Origin: Verticillium longisporum
Taxonomy: Eukaryota > Ascomycota > Sordariomycetes > Glomerellales > Plectosphaerellaceae
Assembly: GCA_019188255.1 (NCBI GenBank)
Contig: JAETXT010000006.1
Location: 4,092,001-4,156,000, forward strand
DNA: 64,000 nucleotides
Direction of reading: 5' to 3'
Shown here: positions 22,924-36,500 of the stretch, in pieces
How positions within the stretch are numbered: the stretch's first letter is position 1
Layout of the letters: every line of letters starts with the position of its first letter
Made by a program: the position numbers and the translations under genes
Notes under the pieces: model-generated
The model's database searches: none
What the model was told of the DNA's origin: nothing
Seen by the model: only the letters and a program-made list of their open reading frames with translations

Positions 22924-23119
22924 TGGGTTCAAGGCTGACAGCACGAGACTCCCATTCTATAATTTGTTGATTCCTGCGCAATGCTATTTCTGAGCGATCT
23001 CCCATCGCCCGTGGCTGTCGTTTATCGATGGCTAGACACACAAGCACATTACTTGCTTTCCCTTGCCTCCCATCTTGCGTCCTTGGCGGTCTGCTGTGCC
23101 CTGTCATGCTTGCCTCTAC

Positions 23120-23998
23120 TTAATCGTCAACGGGTTTCTTTCCCGGCTTTGCAGAGGCTTCTGCCGCTTTGACCGAATGATCCACTCCGACTTCGTTCAT
23201 GCTCTTGATGTACTCCTCCAGGTAGGCAGGCACCTTGTCCACGGCGTTGTACGGCCCCGCGATGGGAGCCCCAGCGACATGTGCACGGGCACGACGCCCG
23301 TCCAGACGGTGCTGACGACCGCCGGGTTCTCCATGTCGTGCTTCTCGTCCCCCGGGGGACCGGAGCGGATCTTGGCGCTGCCGGTAGCGATGCGGACCTT
23401 GAGGACGCTCGTTGAGCTCATCTCGGCCTTGTTGGGGGGGATCCTGCTGTTCTGCCAGCGGCCGGCGACGACGCTGTCGGTGATGAGCTCCATGGCGTAC
23501 AGCTTCTCGTCGTCGGTCTCGACCAGGGTCGCGTGGCCGAAGAGGACGGCAGAGCGGTAGTTGTAGCTGTGGGAGTTGGGGGTCAGCGCGAGGACGAGGC
23601 CGTCGACGTGGGTGGCGGCGACGGTGACAGGCAAGCCCGAGGGTGAGTCATCGGTCGCGGGACGGCGGGTCAGGTTCATCACGCGGGAGGAGACGTAGCC
23701 ATGGAGGTAGAGGTCGAGCACGTCGCCCTCGTCGGAGGAGGGACGGTCGAACGAGCCCATCTGACCGATCATGGGAAGGACGGCAGGGAAGGGGAGTCGG
23801 GGGAGTTGAAGGAAACATGAAGCGTGGGGCACGTGTTGACGATGCCGTGGATCACCCTGAGGGAGTACGAAGCTGTGGGCAATGGTGAGTTGTTTCTGCT
23901 CCTGGTGATGGTGCCATGCTGGCTGACTCACCTCGTGGGCTGTACCGGTTAACGGTGCCGAGGGGCCTTTTGGGGTATTCGAGCTCAGCGCGCGGCAT
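23120..23998 (-). CDS. FMN-binding split-barrel protein, pyridoxamine-phosphate-oxidase-like (two frameshifts)
   Basis: Exons 23998-23932 and 23872-23120; corrected length about 273 aa, starting MPRAELEYPKRPLGTVNRYS. The central region, PMIGQMGSFDRPS, YLHGYVSSRVMNLTRR, GLPVTVAATHVDGLVLAL and NSHSYNYRSAVLFGHA, is the flavin-nucleotide-binding split barrel of the PNPOx-like/NimA-related family. It probably binds FMN, heme or F420-like flavin; the reaction is unknown. Two breaks each need one extra base: in a run of four G at 23791-23794 (joins NSPDS to PFPAVLPM) and a run of four C at 23269-23272 (joins HMSLG to APIAGPYNAVD). With both corrected the frame continues to a natural stop at 23120-23122 with tail KPGKKPVDD. 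Confidence 0.82.
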
Positions 23999-25302
23999 GG
24001 TGAGATGTATAATGTGTGACGGGATAACAACGACTGCGCTCTTGTCTGGGGATCTAAAGGGAAAGTTTGCAGGTCTGACAGAGTGCAGGATGGGTGCAGA
24101 GCAGATATAGTTCAAGGGCTGAGGGTGCTGTGCTGTAAGTGACCGGCCCGGGTTCGTCATCCCGGGCTCCGGGGCCCCCGCATTTTGTGCCGAACACCGA
24201 TGGCTTCCGTCGGACAGTGCCTTTAGGACGACTGCACCCCACTGAACACTGTGTAAAGCGTGCTGACGTGCCAAAGCACGTGCTTCGGACTTGGGGTGTT
24301 TCACAACGGCATCTCTTTCCCTTGCTATTTTCCCGTCCTACCTGCCAGGTGGGTTGCAAAAAAAAAATGGCAGACATAAAATCCCTATAAGCAGCATATC
24401 AATCAGCATGCCGTACGGGAGGGTACTTCTGTTCAGGTAGAAAACCCCAGGGGATCTAGGTACCTGAGCATTACGTCTGCCATTTTTGTTTTGGCAACCC
24501 GCTTGCCTGCCTACTAGTAGTACCTTAGGTAAGAAAGTAGGGGCAAGGAAGCTGCTTTCCAAATCGTCTGGTTGTGGATCGAATATAGCTGCACGTCGTC
24601 CGACCAGAGCTTCTTCATTAGTCCTCCTCCATGACACGGATCACGGAATGCAACATGGTCTACCATCCATCGATCGCAATGCTTTACTCTATTTTGCCGT
24701 TGCATCTCATCTGATAACCCAAAAGAGACGGGAAAAGCCCACGACTGTCGACCCATGACCCACGAGGTCTGACGCTGTCAGTTTCAAGGGTGAAACACCC
24801 ACACTCGGCGCCACGCCTTTAGGAGGCCCTGGAGCCCTGTCAACCCAACCATGGCCAATGAAAGGCCCGGTCATCTCTCAAGTCCTCTTGCGCCTCAACG
24901 TTGTCTTGAGACTGGGGTCGTTTGATGCTCGATGCTCGATGCTGTGCTTGTTCTATTCTCACCCTGCGTCCCTCCCACCAGCGAGCCCTAGCGACACACT
25001 CCGTAGACTCGACCGAGCGCCTGTCCGCCCTGTGCTTTCTTTGTTCTGTTGCTGTCGCTTGCAGGCCAAACTTTCTACTCCTCCATCTCATCCATCTTGC
25101 CTACTGGTTGCGGAAGGTGTCGATCGAGCTGACTTTCCTGCGTCCGTCGTCGCGATCCGTCATGCTTGTCGTGTAACGTCGGTATCGCCAACATGGTCGC
25201 TTTTCTTTTTTAACAGCCTTCACTTCTTCGTTTCCCTATTGATTGGGGCTTTCCCTTCGTCACCGGCCGGTTCCGTTCGCCGCCCCGGCGCTTTTCTCAA
25301 CA
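23999..25302. other. Divergent intergenic region with inverted repeat
   Basis: Upstream of the FMN-binding gene (minus) and of the large membrane protein gene (plus). Contains the inverted repeat at 24351-24500 and a short triplicate of GATGCTC near 24923-24943. No coding region supported. Confidence 0.5.
24351..24500. repeat. Long inverted repeat, MITE-like
   Basis: Left arm 24351-24375 reads GGGTTGC, ten A, TGGCAGAC; right arm 24475-24500 is its near-perfect reverse complement (GTCTGCCA, T-rich tract with one G, GGCAACCC). The arms enclose 99 bases. Such a hairpin-forming unit with ~25-nt terminal inverted repeats resembles a small non-autonomous transposon relic. No clear target-site duplication was seen. 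Confidence 0.7.
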
Positions 25303-28300
25303 ATGTCGTTCCCTGCCACCAGTCAGGCCTTGAGCGCTGCCTTTACCTTGTCAGTCAACGCCGCCATGCACTTCATCATCCATGCTGAAAAGGAACAACG
25401 CCACGAGAACCATGAGGATGAGGGTACGATTCGGTAATGTGATCAGCTAACCTTGTGTTACACGCAGTGGCATCGTCTTCAACTCGGCCTCCGCCGCTCT
25501 TTATATTTGTATCCAGGGGCAGGGCACCAAAGTATTCCGGGACGGCCTGAGGCTGGTCCTCATCACATTCCTTGCTGGTGCCGCCCTCTGGGCCCAGATC
25601 GACTTTATCGCGACCCTCATCGACCCCTCCTCGTCTTTGGGATGTCAAGTCGCCGTCACTTTCGCCTCCTCCTTCGACCAGATCGCGCGCCTTGCCCTCG
25701 AGCAGTACCTACTATGGGCCATCAACAGTGGTCTCAAGCCGTCATCCGACACCTTCATCCCCCAGGCCCTCCTTGTCATTCGCCTGCTTGTCGGTGCCGT
25801 CTTTGTCGCTTTTCAGCGGACTCAAATGCTGCCCGTCTGCCAGCCGTCGAACAACATGACCGCCATTGGTATCGCTGTCGGCGCCACAGACGCTGTCATT
25901 CTCGCCCTTTTTGTCCTCCGCGCTTTCAAGACCGGACTGGTTCGAGACTACCGCGAGAAGCGTCCCGGCCACCAGCGCGCCAGGCTGTTCTGATGCTCCT
26001 TGTTGGGCTCGCTTTGTGGACAGGGGCGAGTGTCCCGTTATTTCTCGGCATTCCGACAATTGACATCATCTGGCGTACAGCTCTGCCTGCGGCAGCCCTC
26101 AGTCTTCTACTCGGTATAACGCTCAACAGATGTCTTATCGCGAGATAAATCACTGCTAACACAAGATAGCTCTCGTTGCCGCTTTTCTAGGGCCTCTGGT
26201 CCTCACCAAAGCTCACGCATCTGGCTTGCCCCAAAACTCTGCCTCCTTGCCCGACGACTTCCAAGATCCTACCACACAATCTCGCGACATATCTTCTTCT
26301 GAGTCAAACTTCCCCCCCAACCGATATGAAGATCTAAAGACTGGCACGACGACCTCGATTACAGCCACGCGCGCTTTCAATGCCGGCAATGGAGCTGCTG
26401 GAGCCGGCTTTGCGGGTGCTGCCATCGGCGGCATGGCTTGGCAAGAACGAAAATTGTCTGAAGGAAACACCCGAGCACAGTATCAGAGACCCAGGGGCGA
26501 TGCTCCCACCGGTGGCATAACCGCGGGGAAGCTTATCATCTCTCACCCAATCCTGCAAAAAGTAGGCGAGGACAGTCCTTTCAACAAGATTGCTACCATC
26601 GATCTCGCCACGGCCGCCAGAAATGAGAAGGAGCGACGGAACCTTGCTGCTCTGCAGGAGCCCGCGGCCTTGATCGCGCAGCGTGCAGCGCCTCGACCCC
26701 CAGGCCTCACCGCCGAAGAAGCTATCAGGAGATCTCAGAGCAAGATGAGGCGCAAGGAGATAGGCCGAACATCGCAGGACAGTGCTGAGCCCAGGTCGTC
26801 TGACGAACCAAATAGGCTACTGCCTAGCGCCACCGTCACATCCAGCCAAAATTCGCCAGGTATCGATTCGCTCCGTCGAAGGTCTCCGCGACAGTCGCCC
26901 AACGAACTTCCTGTGGCTGCAGAGGACGATCAGTTGTCGTCTGGCGCGTCACTCCAGGCTGCTCAAGTGCAACAGAGAACCCTGGAGAAACAGCTGCCCC
27001 CTCGGAGGTCTCTGGACAGTTCGTCAAGCCAGCAGACAGCTGTCCCAGCATCTCGCCTTCTCAAACGTCATCTGCATCGCCATCGTCTGCCAAGCAAACG
27101 GGCTCTCCACCTCGACCGGAGCTGCCCTCAACATGGCCGAAGCAGACCTCAGTACGAGATACCATCAGGCCGTCGAGAATGCAGGCTATGGCGGCTCAAA
27201 ATCTTCCGGGAACCTCACCACAGCAAGCTCAGAAAGATACAAACTCTTCTTCAGAAACGTCCCAGCCTCTTCCTCCACTGCAGAGACGTGGAACCGTCGG
27301 TCTTCCCTCAAACCCTCGAGCCCAAGGCATGAAAACTGCCGTCCAGGACGGCGAATCCCAACCAACCGTTCTGTTCATGAACCAGATTCAATACAATAAT
27401 CCCGCTGCGGTACAGAGCATCATCGACGGAGCTGCTGGTAAGCTGCTCGTCACCACCAATGTCAGGCCCGACCCCTCACTTGACTTGGTCAAGGGAAGAG
27501 ATTCAGTCGTTCACAGGCCGCGGCCTATACCCAGACAACAGGAGAGCGACCGCCAACTTTTCCCGTCAGAACATCGCCGAGGGGACATGTAAGAAACAGG
27601 TCTGGGGGCTCCATTGCCAGTCGAAAGTCCATCCTACGATCGACACCCGGTAGCCCAACCCAGTTGCCCGCCCTGCCGCCCTTACCCAAGAGTGCAGGAC
27701 AGCCTTTGCGACCGCTGCCGAATGACACACGAAGCATGACCTTTGACGAGAAGATGGACCTTTTCTTCCCCGGAGTGCCCAAAAGTGCTAACGCTACTGT
27801 CAATGGGCTGAGGGGCTCGATTCCTGACTTGCCCCCCCTACCTGCTGCCTACGCTACAGAGAAGCTCAAGTCCACCGACGAAGGATCGGGTGCAGAAGTT
27901 GCACAGCGGGCTCTCTCCAAAAGGTCCATCGCTTCCTCGCAGCGGACATCGCTTCGAACTCAGAGCATTTTCGAGATTGAGGATGGACCTGTGCACATGC
28001 CTGACATCCGCTACACCTCCAAGTTCAGCGTTGATACTTACACAACCACAGAAAGAGTAGCGGCAGATGATGTCCATGACTCCTGGATTCCTATCATGCC
28101 GGAGAGGCCACTGTCCGAGGTGTCGCATGATGGAGCAAGACGTCGGTCATCCCCAGTGATTCCGGTCACTGGCACCAGAATGTCAGTGATCAGTGATGCC
28201 CGAACCCGTGACGAGGAGACGACGACGAACTGGGGTTCCATCCACTCTCCCGTTGCGGCCGTCAACATCAAGCGGGCTAGACAAGTTCCCGTATCGACCT

Positions 28301-31300
28301 ATATCCAGAACCCTGACTCTGGGCATGAACCGCGAAACGTCTCCATGCTTGACCAGAACGACGGTAAAGAGGTCATGACGATCATGCTCGATGCATCGAT
28401 GGAGCATGACATGAGCATGGCTACAGCCTCGTGGTTCGACGACCAACAGCACCTGGATAGCTCGAATGACTTGGACCACCAGTGGCACCATCGTTTGGGC
28501 GAGCAATGTACCACTTTTTCCACCAGAAAAGAGAGGGTGGTGTCGCGGAGAATGCCTCCACCCACACCACTGCTTCTGAACTCTACCAGCAAGAATTCGG
28601 TCATAGTAGCTGCTGAACCATCTCCACTAGATTCTCCGCAAGAGGCCTACAAAGTCATTCAGCAACAGCTGAAACAACTTGAGGAGATGGATAGGGACCC
28701 AATGCAAGACGAAAGTGAGAGGCTGCGTCTACTCGAAAGCCTGGAACAGGAGATGGGTCAGCAGGAGTCTCAGTGGCACGATATGCAGAATGGGTTTAGC
28801 AGGGATTCCGTTTCGACTGTTGAAACCAGGTTAAGTCGACAATCCGAGGTTGAGAAGGCCAGCGGGGGAACCCAGTCTAGACACTCACAGTCATCCTCGA
28901 TTGCAGCAGATCGACGTGCCTCTAGACGTGCTCGCCTCCAGAGCTCAGTAAGGCCTTCCAGGGACAGTGTTAGCGACACAACCTCTTCAACTGCTGGAGA
29001 GAGTCGTCCGCAAAGCCGATGGCAGCAGAAACTTGCGGATGCCGAGTACGAGTATGCAGAGAATGCTGCCGATCTCACCACAACGAAGCCGTTTCTCAAC
29101 TTCCTGTCGGTGTCTATGCCGAAGGGTCATCTCGGTAGCCCTACCCCCCCGGACACCGATGAGTCTGAAGATGAAGGGCGTGACTTCCATAGCCGTGCCA
29201 AAGCGGTGCTGTCAAGAAAAAACGCACCTTGTGCGAAGCTGTGGAAGCCGCACCGCCTGAAGCCCCTGCGTCTATCAACAACCACTTGTGGGTTGCGCAC
29301 GAACGGGTCAGGGCACCTGTCGCCCCGGAGGACCTTCCTGGTCTTTCTGTCCGTCCTGCTGTCCGCAAGACCACGGGCACCCTGGAGATCGAGAGTACTC
29401 GCTTGTGGAACCGTCGCAACTCTTTCGCCGCGAAGCCACACTCGGTAACGGTCGGCCTCTGGCGAGGATCCCCTATCCCCGTTCCCGCCGCCCAACAAGT
29501 CAAGCCCCGGCCGGTCACGCAGCGTCCGCCCAGAAAGAACAAACGTGTCACCCTTCTGCCGGACATTATAGAAAGTCCCAAAGAGATGCCCAACAAGCGT
29601 GGCACTCTCGGTATTTTTCAGTTCCCTTGGGGCGAGCAATCCGACACAGCTACCATCCAAATGCGGCCCACCATGTTCATGGCCATGCCAGGGACCATGT
29701 CAAGCGGAGGACCTGCCATTCAAGCTGTTCTAGAGGCACGTGCGAAGCAACTGGAGGCTGAGGAGTACTCTGCTTCTTTCTTCGACGATTATGACGAGGA
29801 GGATGACATGGTTTCCTCCAGTGACGATGATTACGACTATCAAGAGGACGACGGGGACGTGGAAGAGGCGGTGCCTGAGTATGATGAGGATGGCAGTGAT
29901 TACAACCAAGAGGGGAGCGACGACGACAACGACGACGATGTGGACTTTGACGAAAGCACCCTCTGGGAGATTGCCAGCCTTCTCAAATCGGACCAGGTCC
30001 CATCGAAGAACAGCCTCCTGCCACAGCCACACCCAGAGCCTCAGCCCACAGTTGAAGAATTCTTCTTCGAGCCGCTCGGGTTCGAAGAAGATATTGATAA
30101 GCGACCATTCGAAAACCAGTATGACTCCAACGTTGGCTACGACTCAATTTCGATCGCACTTGATGGCGACGAGTCGCCTTCTCTACCTCGGGCCACAGGT
30201 CTCTGGACCGAGACTTTAGAAGGAACTACTGTCTCCCGAGGACTGGGGCTGCCGGAGGTGGACGATGCAACATGGGATCGTTACCTGCCAACGACGGAAC
30301 CTCTTCTGCGCAGTAAGCCCAAGAAGTCGAAGCCGCAGTGATCCGAAGCACGGAACTATGGTCCTCACCAAGCTCTCCTGTCAAGGCCCCAGCATCAATG
30401 TTGTGGGCTGCTCCAAAGCTCGCTTCTGCACCTAGTTGAAAATCAGCCAATTCCCCGACAGAGCCATTGTGGACTGCAACGGGTAGGGTTATGACCGAAG
30501 AATCACATGGTCTGTATAGCCCAAGCCATGTCCGCTCAGAGTACCGTACAACAACGGCAGAGCCTGCCGCAAAGGGGCTTTCTCGGAAGCCACGCTCTGC
30601 AGAGGAGCGTCCGGTCGAGCTCCCAACTTCTTCGAGTCTTTGGACGACGCCTCTTCAGACGGAACCTGAACAGATATGGGTTCTCGCCGCTTCCATGCCA
30701 CAAGTCGTCGACAAGGCTAAGCTTGAGGACGTAAATGCTGGCCAGTCTTCCATCATTGAGGCTATCGAAAACGTGCACCCCAGAGCGACAACCAGCCGTT
30801 CACTGTGGGTAGCGCCTTCGCAGCGTGCTGAGGAGGCCGTTCGGGGCCTCTTTGACGCGAGCTCTTTCCGTCACGACTTCCGAACAACGTCCGCCTCACC
30901 CGCAGCTCTGGAACTAGTCCGCAAGCCACGCCAGGTCGTCGAAGCCGTGCCCGAGATTCCACCTTCTACCCTCCTCTGGAGCCAAGACCGTCTAGCCAGA
31001 GCCAAACATGCTGATATCTTCTGGATCACTTCTGCCTCAAACGTCCAGAAAGGCAGCAGCCCTGCTGCTGCTCCCTTCCTCTGGGTCGCTCCAACTGTGA
31101 ATGCTAGCCACAACCCCAATGGACTCTATCAGTCTGGCCAGCTTCGAACCAGCTTTCGCACAACCTCAGCTGCGCCCGCTGCTCGGAAACACCCCACAAA
31201 GCCCGTGTCAACGAAGAGCCTCTTGCGAAATTGAACTCCTCAACGCTTTGGAAGCAAGAAAGCGACGCGTCTGACGAGTACAACTGGTTGTCCTTTGCTA

Positions 31301-32217
31301 GCAATGAGCCTCGGGGCCAACACTCTCCTTCACACCGCAGCAGCATTGCCTCCGAATCCGCGTCACCCACGGACTCGACTGGGCTATCCTCATCCATGGA
31401 CTCCAGCAGCATCAGCAGTAGCAGTCTGCCGAAAGACGGCTTCCCCGGTTACCAAGAGCCTGAGCAACCGACCGCGCCTGGATCAAGTGCATATGAGCAG
31501 GGTACGCTTGAGGTCTCCCCGGATATCAAGACAATGACGCTCGCTGGAGTCTCCGACAAAGTTGAGCCTCCAAAGACTCGCTTACGCCGAAGTACCAAGA
31601 CTACGAGCGCCGACTGGGACACTGAGCTCCTCTTCGCTGTCGTTGCTGGACAGACACGCCAACACCAGCGACCTCAGACAGCCGCAACACCAGCACATGG
31701 AGATGATTCCCCTGGTCAGACCATCAACGCAAGCCGCCCTCGCCGCCCGGAGGCCACCGCTGCAGAATGGGATCTGGCTCTCGCGGAGGCCTTGCCATCT
31801 GGTACACAAACAGCTGGGACGACTCAGAGTGGAGGGGTAGAGGAATCGGTTCAGTCTGAACCGCTTCTACCAACAACATCCCTTTGGCTCCAGCCTTCTT
31901 CGAAGGCTGATACACAAGGTTTCTTGTGGACCTGTGCCATGCCCACGAACCAGAAGCTCGACATGCCACCTTCCATCGAGAACAGACTGGACGACATCGA
32001 GACTCAGCGTTTGCGTCGGAAACGCGTCCGCGCCTTCATCCCCAAAAGCCGCAGAGCCGAAATCCGTCACCAAATTGCCGCCATCGAAGCCGGCGCCGAT
32101 CCAACAACTGTCGGCCTTGTAAACTTCTCCGGCCACAGCCTCTGGACTGCTGAGGATGCGTCTCGGCCCGAAAGTATTTACCTCCGCGGCCACGGTCGGG
32201 ACTGGCTCCGCCTCTGA
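25303..32217 (+). CDS. Very large membrane protein with disordered LW/FRTT-repeat tail (six frameshifts, one in-frame stop)
   Basis: Exons 25303-25433, 25468-26113 and 26170-32217; about 2,270 aa if breaks are repaired. N-terminal hydrophobic helices: AALYICIQG, RLVLITFLAGAALWAQIDF, LLVIRLLVGAVFVAF, TDAVILALFVLRAF, VLMLLVGLALWTGASVPLF and LLLALVAAFLGPLVL, suggesting a polytopic membrane domain of ~270 residues. The rest is low-complexity, Ser/Pro/Arg-rich with an acidic stretch (about 29790-29960) and, in the last third, many LW dipeptides and three degenerate modules GLx6RxxFRTTSAxPAA. Apparent single-base losses near 25964, 27044, 27518, 29217-29222 (A run), 30319 and 31202 all shift the frame the same way; a TGA at 30437-30439 remains in frame. 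Treating this as one gene is an inference: the repaired frames join naturally, and no ATG or promoter marks separate genes. Function unknown. Confidence 0.62.
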
Positions 32218-33534
32218 AGAAGATATCACACACTCTGGAAACCAAATTTTCTGCCTCAAGGGGTGACTTGCCCATGTTCTTCACTGTCCCAGCGACATGT
32301 TTCCTTTCCTATTTTTTTCTCTCTCTATAATTGCTCCAATCAATACCCTCGTTGTTGCAAGAGTAAACAAGCAGGCTCCGGACCTGCCGCTCACTCTCTT
32401 GTCACTTTTTCTTGTTTCGTTTCCTTGCCTTCTCACATCGCACCCATGTACAATAACATCCCAGAATACACATACGCTGTTGCACTATATAGTCAATACC
32501 AAAGATATATTGTGCCAACTACTATGCGTTTGAAGCAGGGACCTGCCGAAAATAAGGTATTGACTAGCTAGCTTGCCAATATGTGAACCCCATCGGCTAT
32601 TGAGGACTTGACTCAATGGCCTGAAAACACATGGTGAGGGTGAATGCCAGGAAGAATCTGTTTACCTGCTGGTCGAGGAATTCAGGCTTGAGCGTCTATG
32701 TGGAGGTACTGGCGTGCATCCGGTCAACCGCTGCTTATCATCTGGAGGCCTGCGACAGACGTTCGGTCTCCTTACAACGGACACACAAGCACCAGTACGT
32801 GAAATTCGCCTCTTAGCAGGGCGTAACGCACAGGGCCAGTCGCACACGACACACAGGGACTGCGAAGTGGGCAGGTCTGGCAGAAGACGTGTGAATACAG
32901 GCGCATGATTGATCTTATTTACTCTTTCTCGTCATTGTTATAATGCCTTGCGTTCCGCCGTTTGTATGCGAGTTTTGTCCCAAATCCCATAATTCCGGAT
33001 GCATCTTGAATGCTGTGCAGTCGTCATCCTCGAGGTCATGCCCAGGTCCTTTAACTGGGAGTTTTCTCTTCCGATTTCCCTGATAGTCCCGCCTTCCCCA
33101 CTTCCACCACCGTATCCTCGTATCCCGACCTCTAAGCCATTCATCCACCCCTCGGGACATGGCTCATAGCGTGTCGAACCCTTGTATCCGTCCTATAATT
33201 AAATCCCATGATCGCCGACGGGACAGCCAAGCTATCCAAGCTGCCCTGGCAGAGTGGGCTGGCCGAGCATTACATAGCGCGTGGTTTCGTTGCCAGCCTA
33301 CTTTGCCCACGCCTCACCCCTTCGTTGCGTTGACTCGTATGACGCAGGCCATGGCCAAGCCGTCTTTTATGTGCATGTCGTATGAATAAAAACAAAAAGA
33401 AAAAAAAAGAGAAGAAAATCCTGACCGTCGCTATGCAGGCAAGGGAAAAGAGAAGTGTCGTACAGTTACATCAGATAGGGGAGACGCCATGTTTCTAGAC
33501 CCGTAGTGGCCGGAAACTATTTGTGTGCTCCCTC
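32218..33534. other. Convergent intergenic region
   Basis: About 1.3 kb between the 3' ends of two large genes. Contains an A-rich tract at about 33385-33418 following AATAAA on the plus strand. No gene supported. Confidence 0.45.
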
Positions 33535-36500
33535 TCAACTGACAGTCATCATCTGCATTCGTTGGTTGAGACCAGTCGATGGCGAGGCCTCGTGAGAGCC
33601 GCGGCTCAGTACTGAATTCGTACTTTGACTATGGGGTAGACGCTTGGGCGGACTGGATGATGGTGGTTCAGGTGTAAAGACACGGGTAAAGGCAGGGCTT
33701 TCGCGCTCATGACGACGAGGGGTCCTCATGGGACTGGAGGTGATCTGGTCGACACGGCGGACAGCCTCGGAGAGCAAGTCTCGCAAATCTCCTGCCCGCT
33801 TGACCAATGCCTTCAGATTGTTTGTGCCAAAATGAACCTTGTCTTCCGAAGCCCTCGCGGAGTTGTGAGACGAGTCCGACGTAGACCGTTGCTGCATGGC
33901 GTCCAGCACCGACTTGACAATGTCGGTAACGTCGTGGCCCCCCATGTTTATGTTGTTCTCAGGCGTCTTCGGTCGGGAGGATGCGGCGCTGGCGTCGGTA
34001 ATTGATCCATTGCCTCCGAATATGTCATCGTCAGGGCTGAAGACTGATCGCCTTCGTCCTGCAGGGCGTTCCCGGATGACAGTCGTCTTGGCTAGGCGGA
34101 GGTCGTGTGCCTCGAAGGAATCCTCCGGCTTCCTTGCAGGCTCCGTGTCCATATCGTTGTCTGCCAAACGCTCGTTGACGCTGTAAGGCTCGAAATCCAG
34201 ATCCGAAGAATCAACGTCCATGCCTTCCAACTCGTCCTCGTCCGGTGAGGCCAAGGAAATTATGCCTTCTGCCTCGTGCCACAGCGCCGCATGGGTGCCG
34301 TCGAGTAGATCGAGATCACGGCCATGTCGACAAAGGCGCTTGAGATCGTTAACAAGGAGGGAAAGCTCCCTAATCTGACCAGAGTGTTGCTTCAGGCTGG
34401 GTTGCGATGCTTGAATCGATGCTGGGACCATCATGGAAAGATCCCCACCAGAGTCGAAACCTCCGCCCTCATCACTGCCGCCAAACTCGAAATCGTCGTC
34501 CCAATCTTCGCTGGCACCCTTGGTGCCGAGTCCCCATGTGCCGAATTTCTGCGTCGCAGCTTTGGCATTGTCCGTTGAATCGTATACAATGGGGACACTT
34601 TGGCTTCTGACGTGCGCAACAACCGGTCCCTTGCGGTTGGAAGGACGACCACCTCTCATGTCCATCTCTTGGCGGCCGTGAACTGTCTTAGGGCGGAGCT
34701 GGCCCTCTGCACCATGCTCGCCCGGGCTCGTCTCCGTCCAGTCAAATAGGTTGCTGCGAGGCCTCTCGCCGCGCAAGTCTAGCGCCACATCTGCGACGTC
34801 TTTGCCGCTGATACTAGCTAATGCTAGTTGCAGGTTGGGGCTGACACCTCTCGAGTTCATCGAGCTGGGTGGTGATAGTTGGTTGCCGAACCCCATTTCG
34901 TCGTCGTCCCGGGCCCAGTCATCTTCAAAGTCGTCTTCTAGTGAAAGTCGTGCTAGGTCTTTGTTCGACAGAGAGTAGTCGTTCGAGGGACGCTCGTAGC
35001 TGTATCCAGTCGGCGCAGGAGCGATGCCTGCGAGGTTCTTGCGGTCGTGGCTAGCCCGGACCGGCGTTGACATGTTTTCGTCCTCCTCCATAATCATCTC
35101 GTCAGCATCCCAGCCACGCCCGAGTATCTCCTGGATGGACAGCCGCTTCGTCTCCCAATTCCCTCCGGTGCTGGGGGGCGCCTCGGCGACCATGCACTGG
35201 AGTGGGCTCCCAACGGCTCGGTTGCGTCCCGATCCCAACATCCGTATCGAGTCAAACATGGTGTCGCGCCTAAAATCCGTATCTTCATCATCGCCGGAAT
35301 TAAAGCCCCGCACCTCGTAGTCAGAGCTGTTCATCGTGGAGCTTCGTTCGTGCCTCGCATTCCTGTAAGAGGCCATGGCTGCCGAGCTCTGTGAGCTGCC
35401 GGATGGCTGATTTGACCGGGGCTGCGGCACAGTCGCTGACGACCCTAACCTCGTGAGGTCGACGTTGAAACTCGAGAGACGAGACAATGGGGGAAGCGGG
35501 GAGGATGAATTTCGCTGGCGCGCCATGTGCAAGGCGGATGTGGATTGCTCAGAATTAGTGCGTTGTTGCCGATTATGCAGTGTCAATGCGTCTCCTGCAA
35601 GACTTGCAGGGCTAGCGAGGCTGTCCTGATTTGCTTCCTGCAAGGAAGAAATCGGTGCAGAGACATGGCGCCTAGTCCCGTCTCTCGGCTCCGCTCCACG
35701 TTTCGATCGCCGCAAGCTTCCCGTCCTCGAGAAGAGATTGGTCGGGGACGAGAAATGTGTCGACAACGAACGTCGTGCGCGTTTTGTTGGTGTGTCGTCA
35801 GGAGTCCCACCAGAGCTCCCCGTATCCTGGATTTCCTGATTGGGCGATGAAGACTCATCGACAGAGTACAATGCGTCCCTTGTGCCAGGCGTAGTGCTGA
35901 CCACGCTAGCTCGGACGAGATAGATGTTTTTCCTATCCTCAACAAAGACACGTAGTCGTTTAGACAGAGGCGCCGCTCCGCGTTCGAGTAAACGGTCCGG
36001 CGTCCTGCTGACAGGCACGTTAATGGTCCGCGAATGAAACAGGGAGGTCCAGCGCGATGGTTCAGCAGCTCGGGGAGGAGGGTAGGGCTCGACCGGCGAC
36101 AGAGACAAAACATCTTGCGCTGGCATGTAACGATCGAGTGAATATTGCTGGGCCTCCAAACCCTCGGTCGAGTCATAGTCGAGCTGGTTTCGCTGCAAAG
36201 TTGCCGATCGCTGATGGCTAGTGGCGGGGCGGCGGAGGGACGGGAGGTGCGACTTGGCGCGGCGCCGCATCGCCGCTCCATTTTGATGAGCAGAAGGAGC
36301 GCGCTTCACTAACTTGTTTGGAGGCAGGGGAGTCTGATATGTGCCTGATGGCGAAAGAATTGGGGCCGAGGATCCATGGGAGAAGGCAATGGAGTGCGTT
36401 TCAGGGCCAGCGCTGGAGCGAAGGCTACCATGTTGTGAAAGCGGTCGCAGCGACAGGCGTCTCATCCAGGAGCCATTGGACGAGACGGAGTCACGCGAGT

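Noticed and set aside
23120..32217. Pseudogene cluster due to RIP mutation
   Set aside because: The frame breaks are single-base length changes, not C-to-T transitions, and equal breaks occur in essential genes elsewhere in the window.
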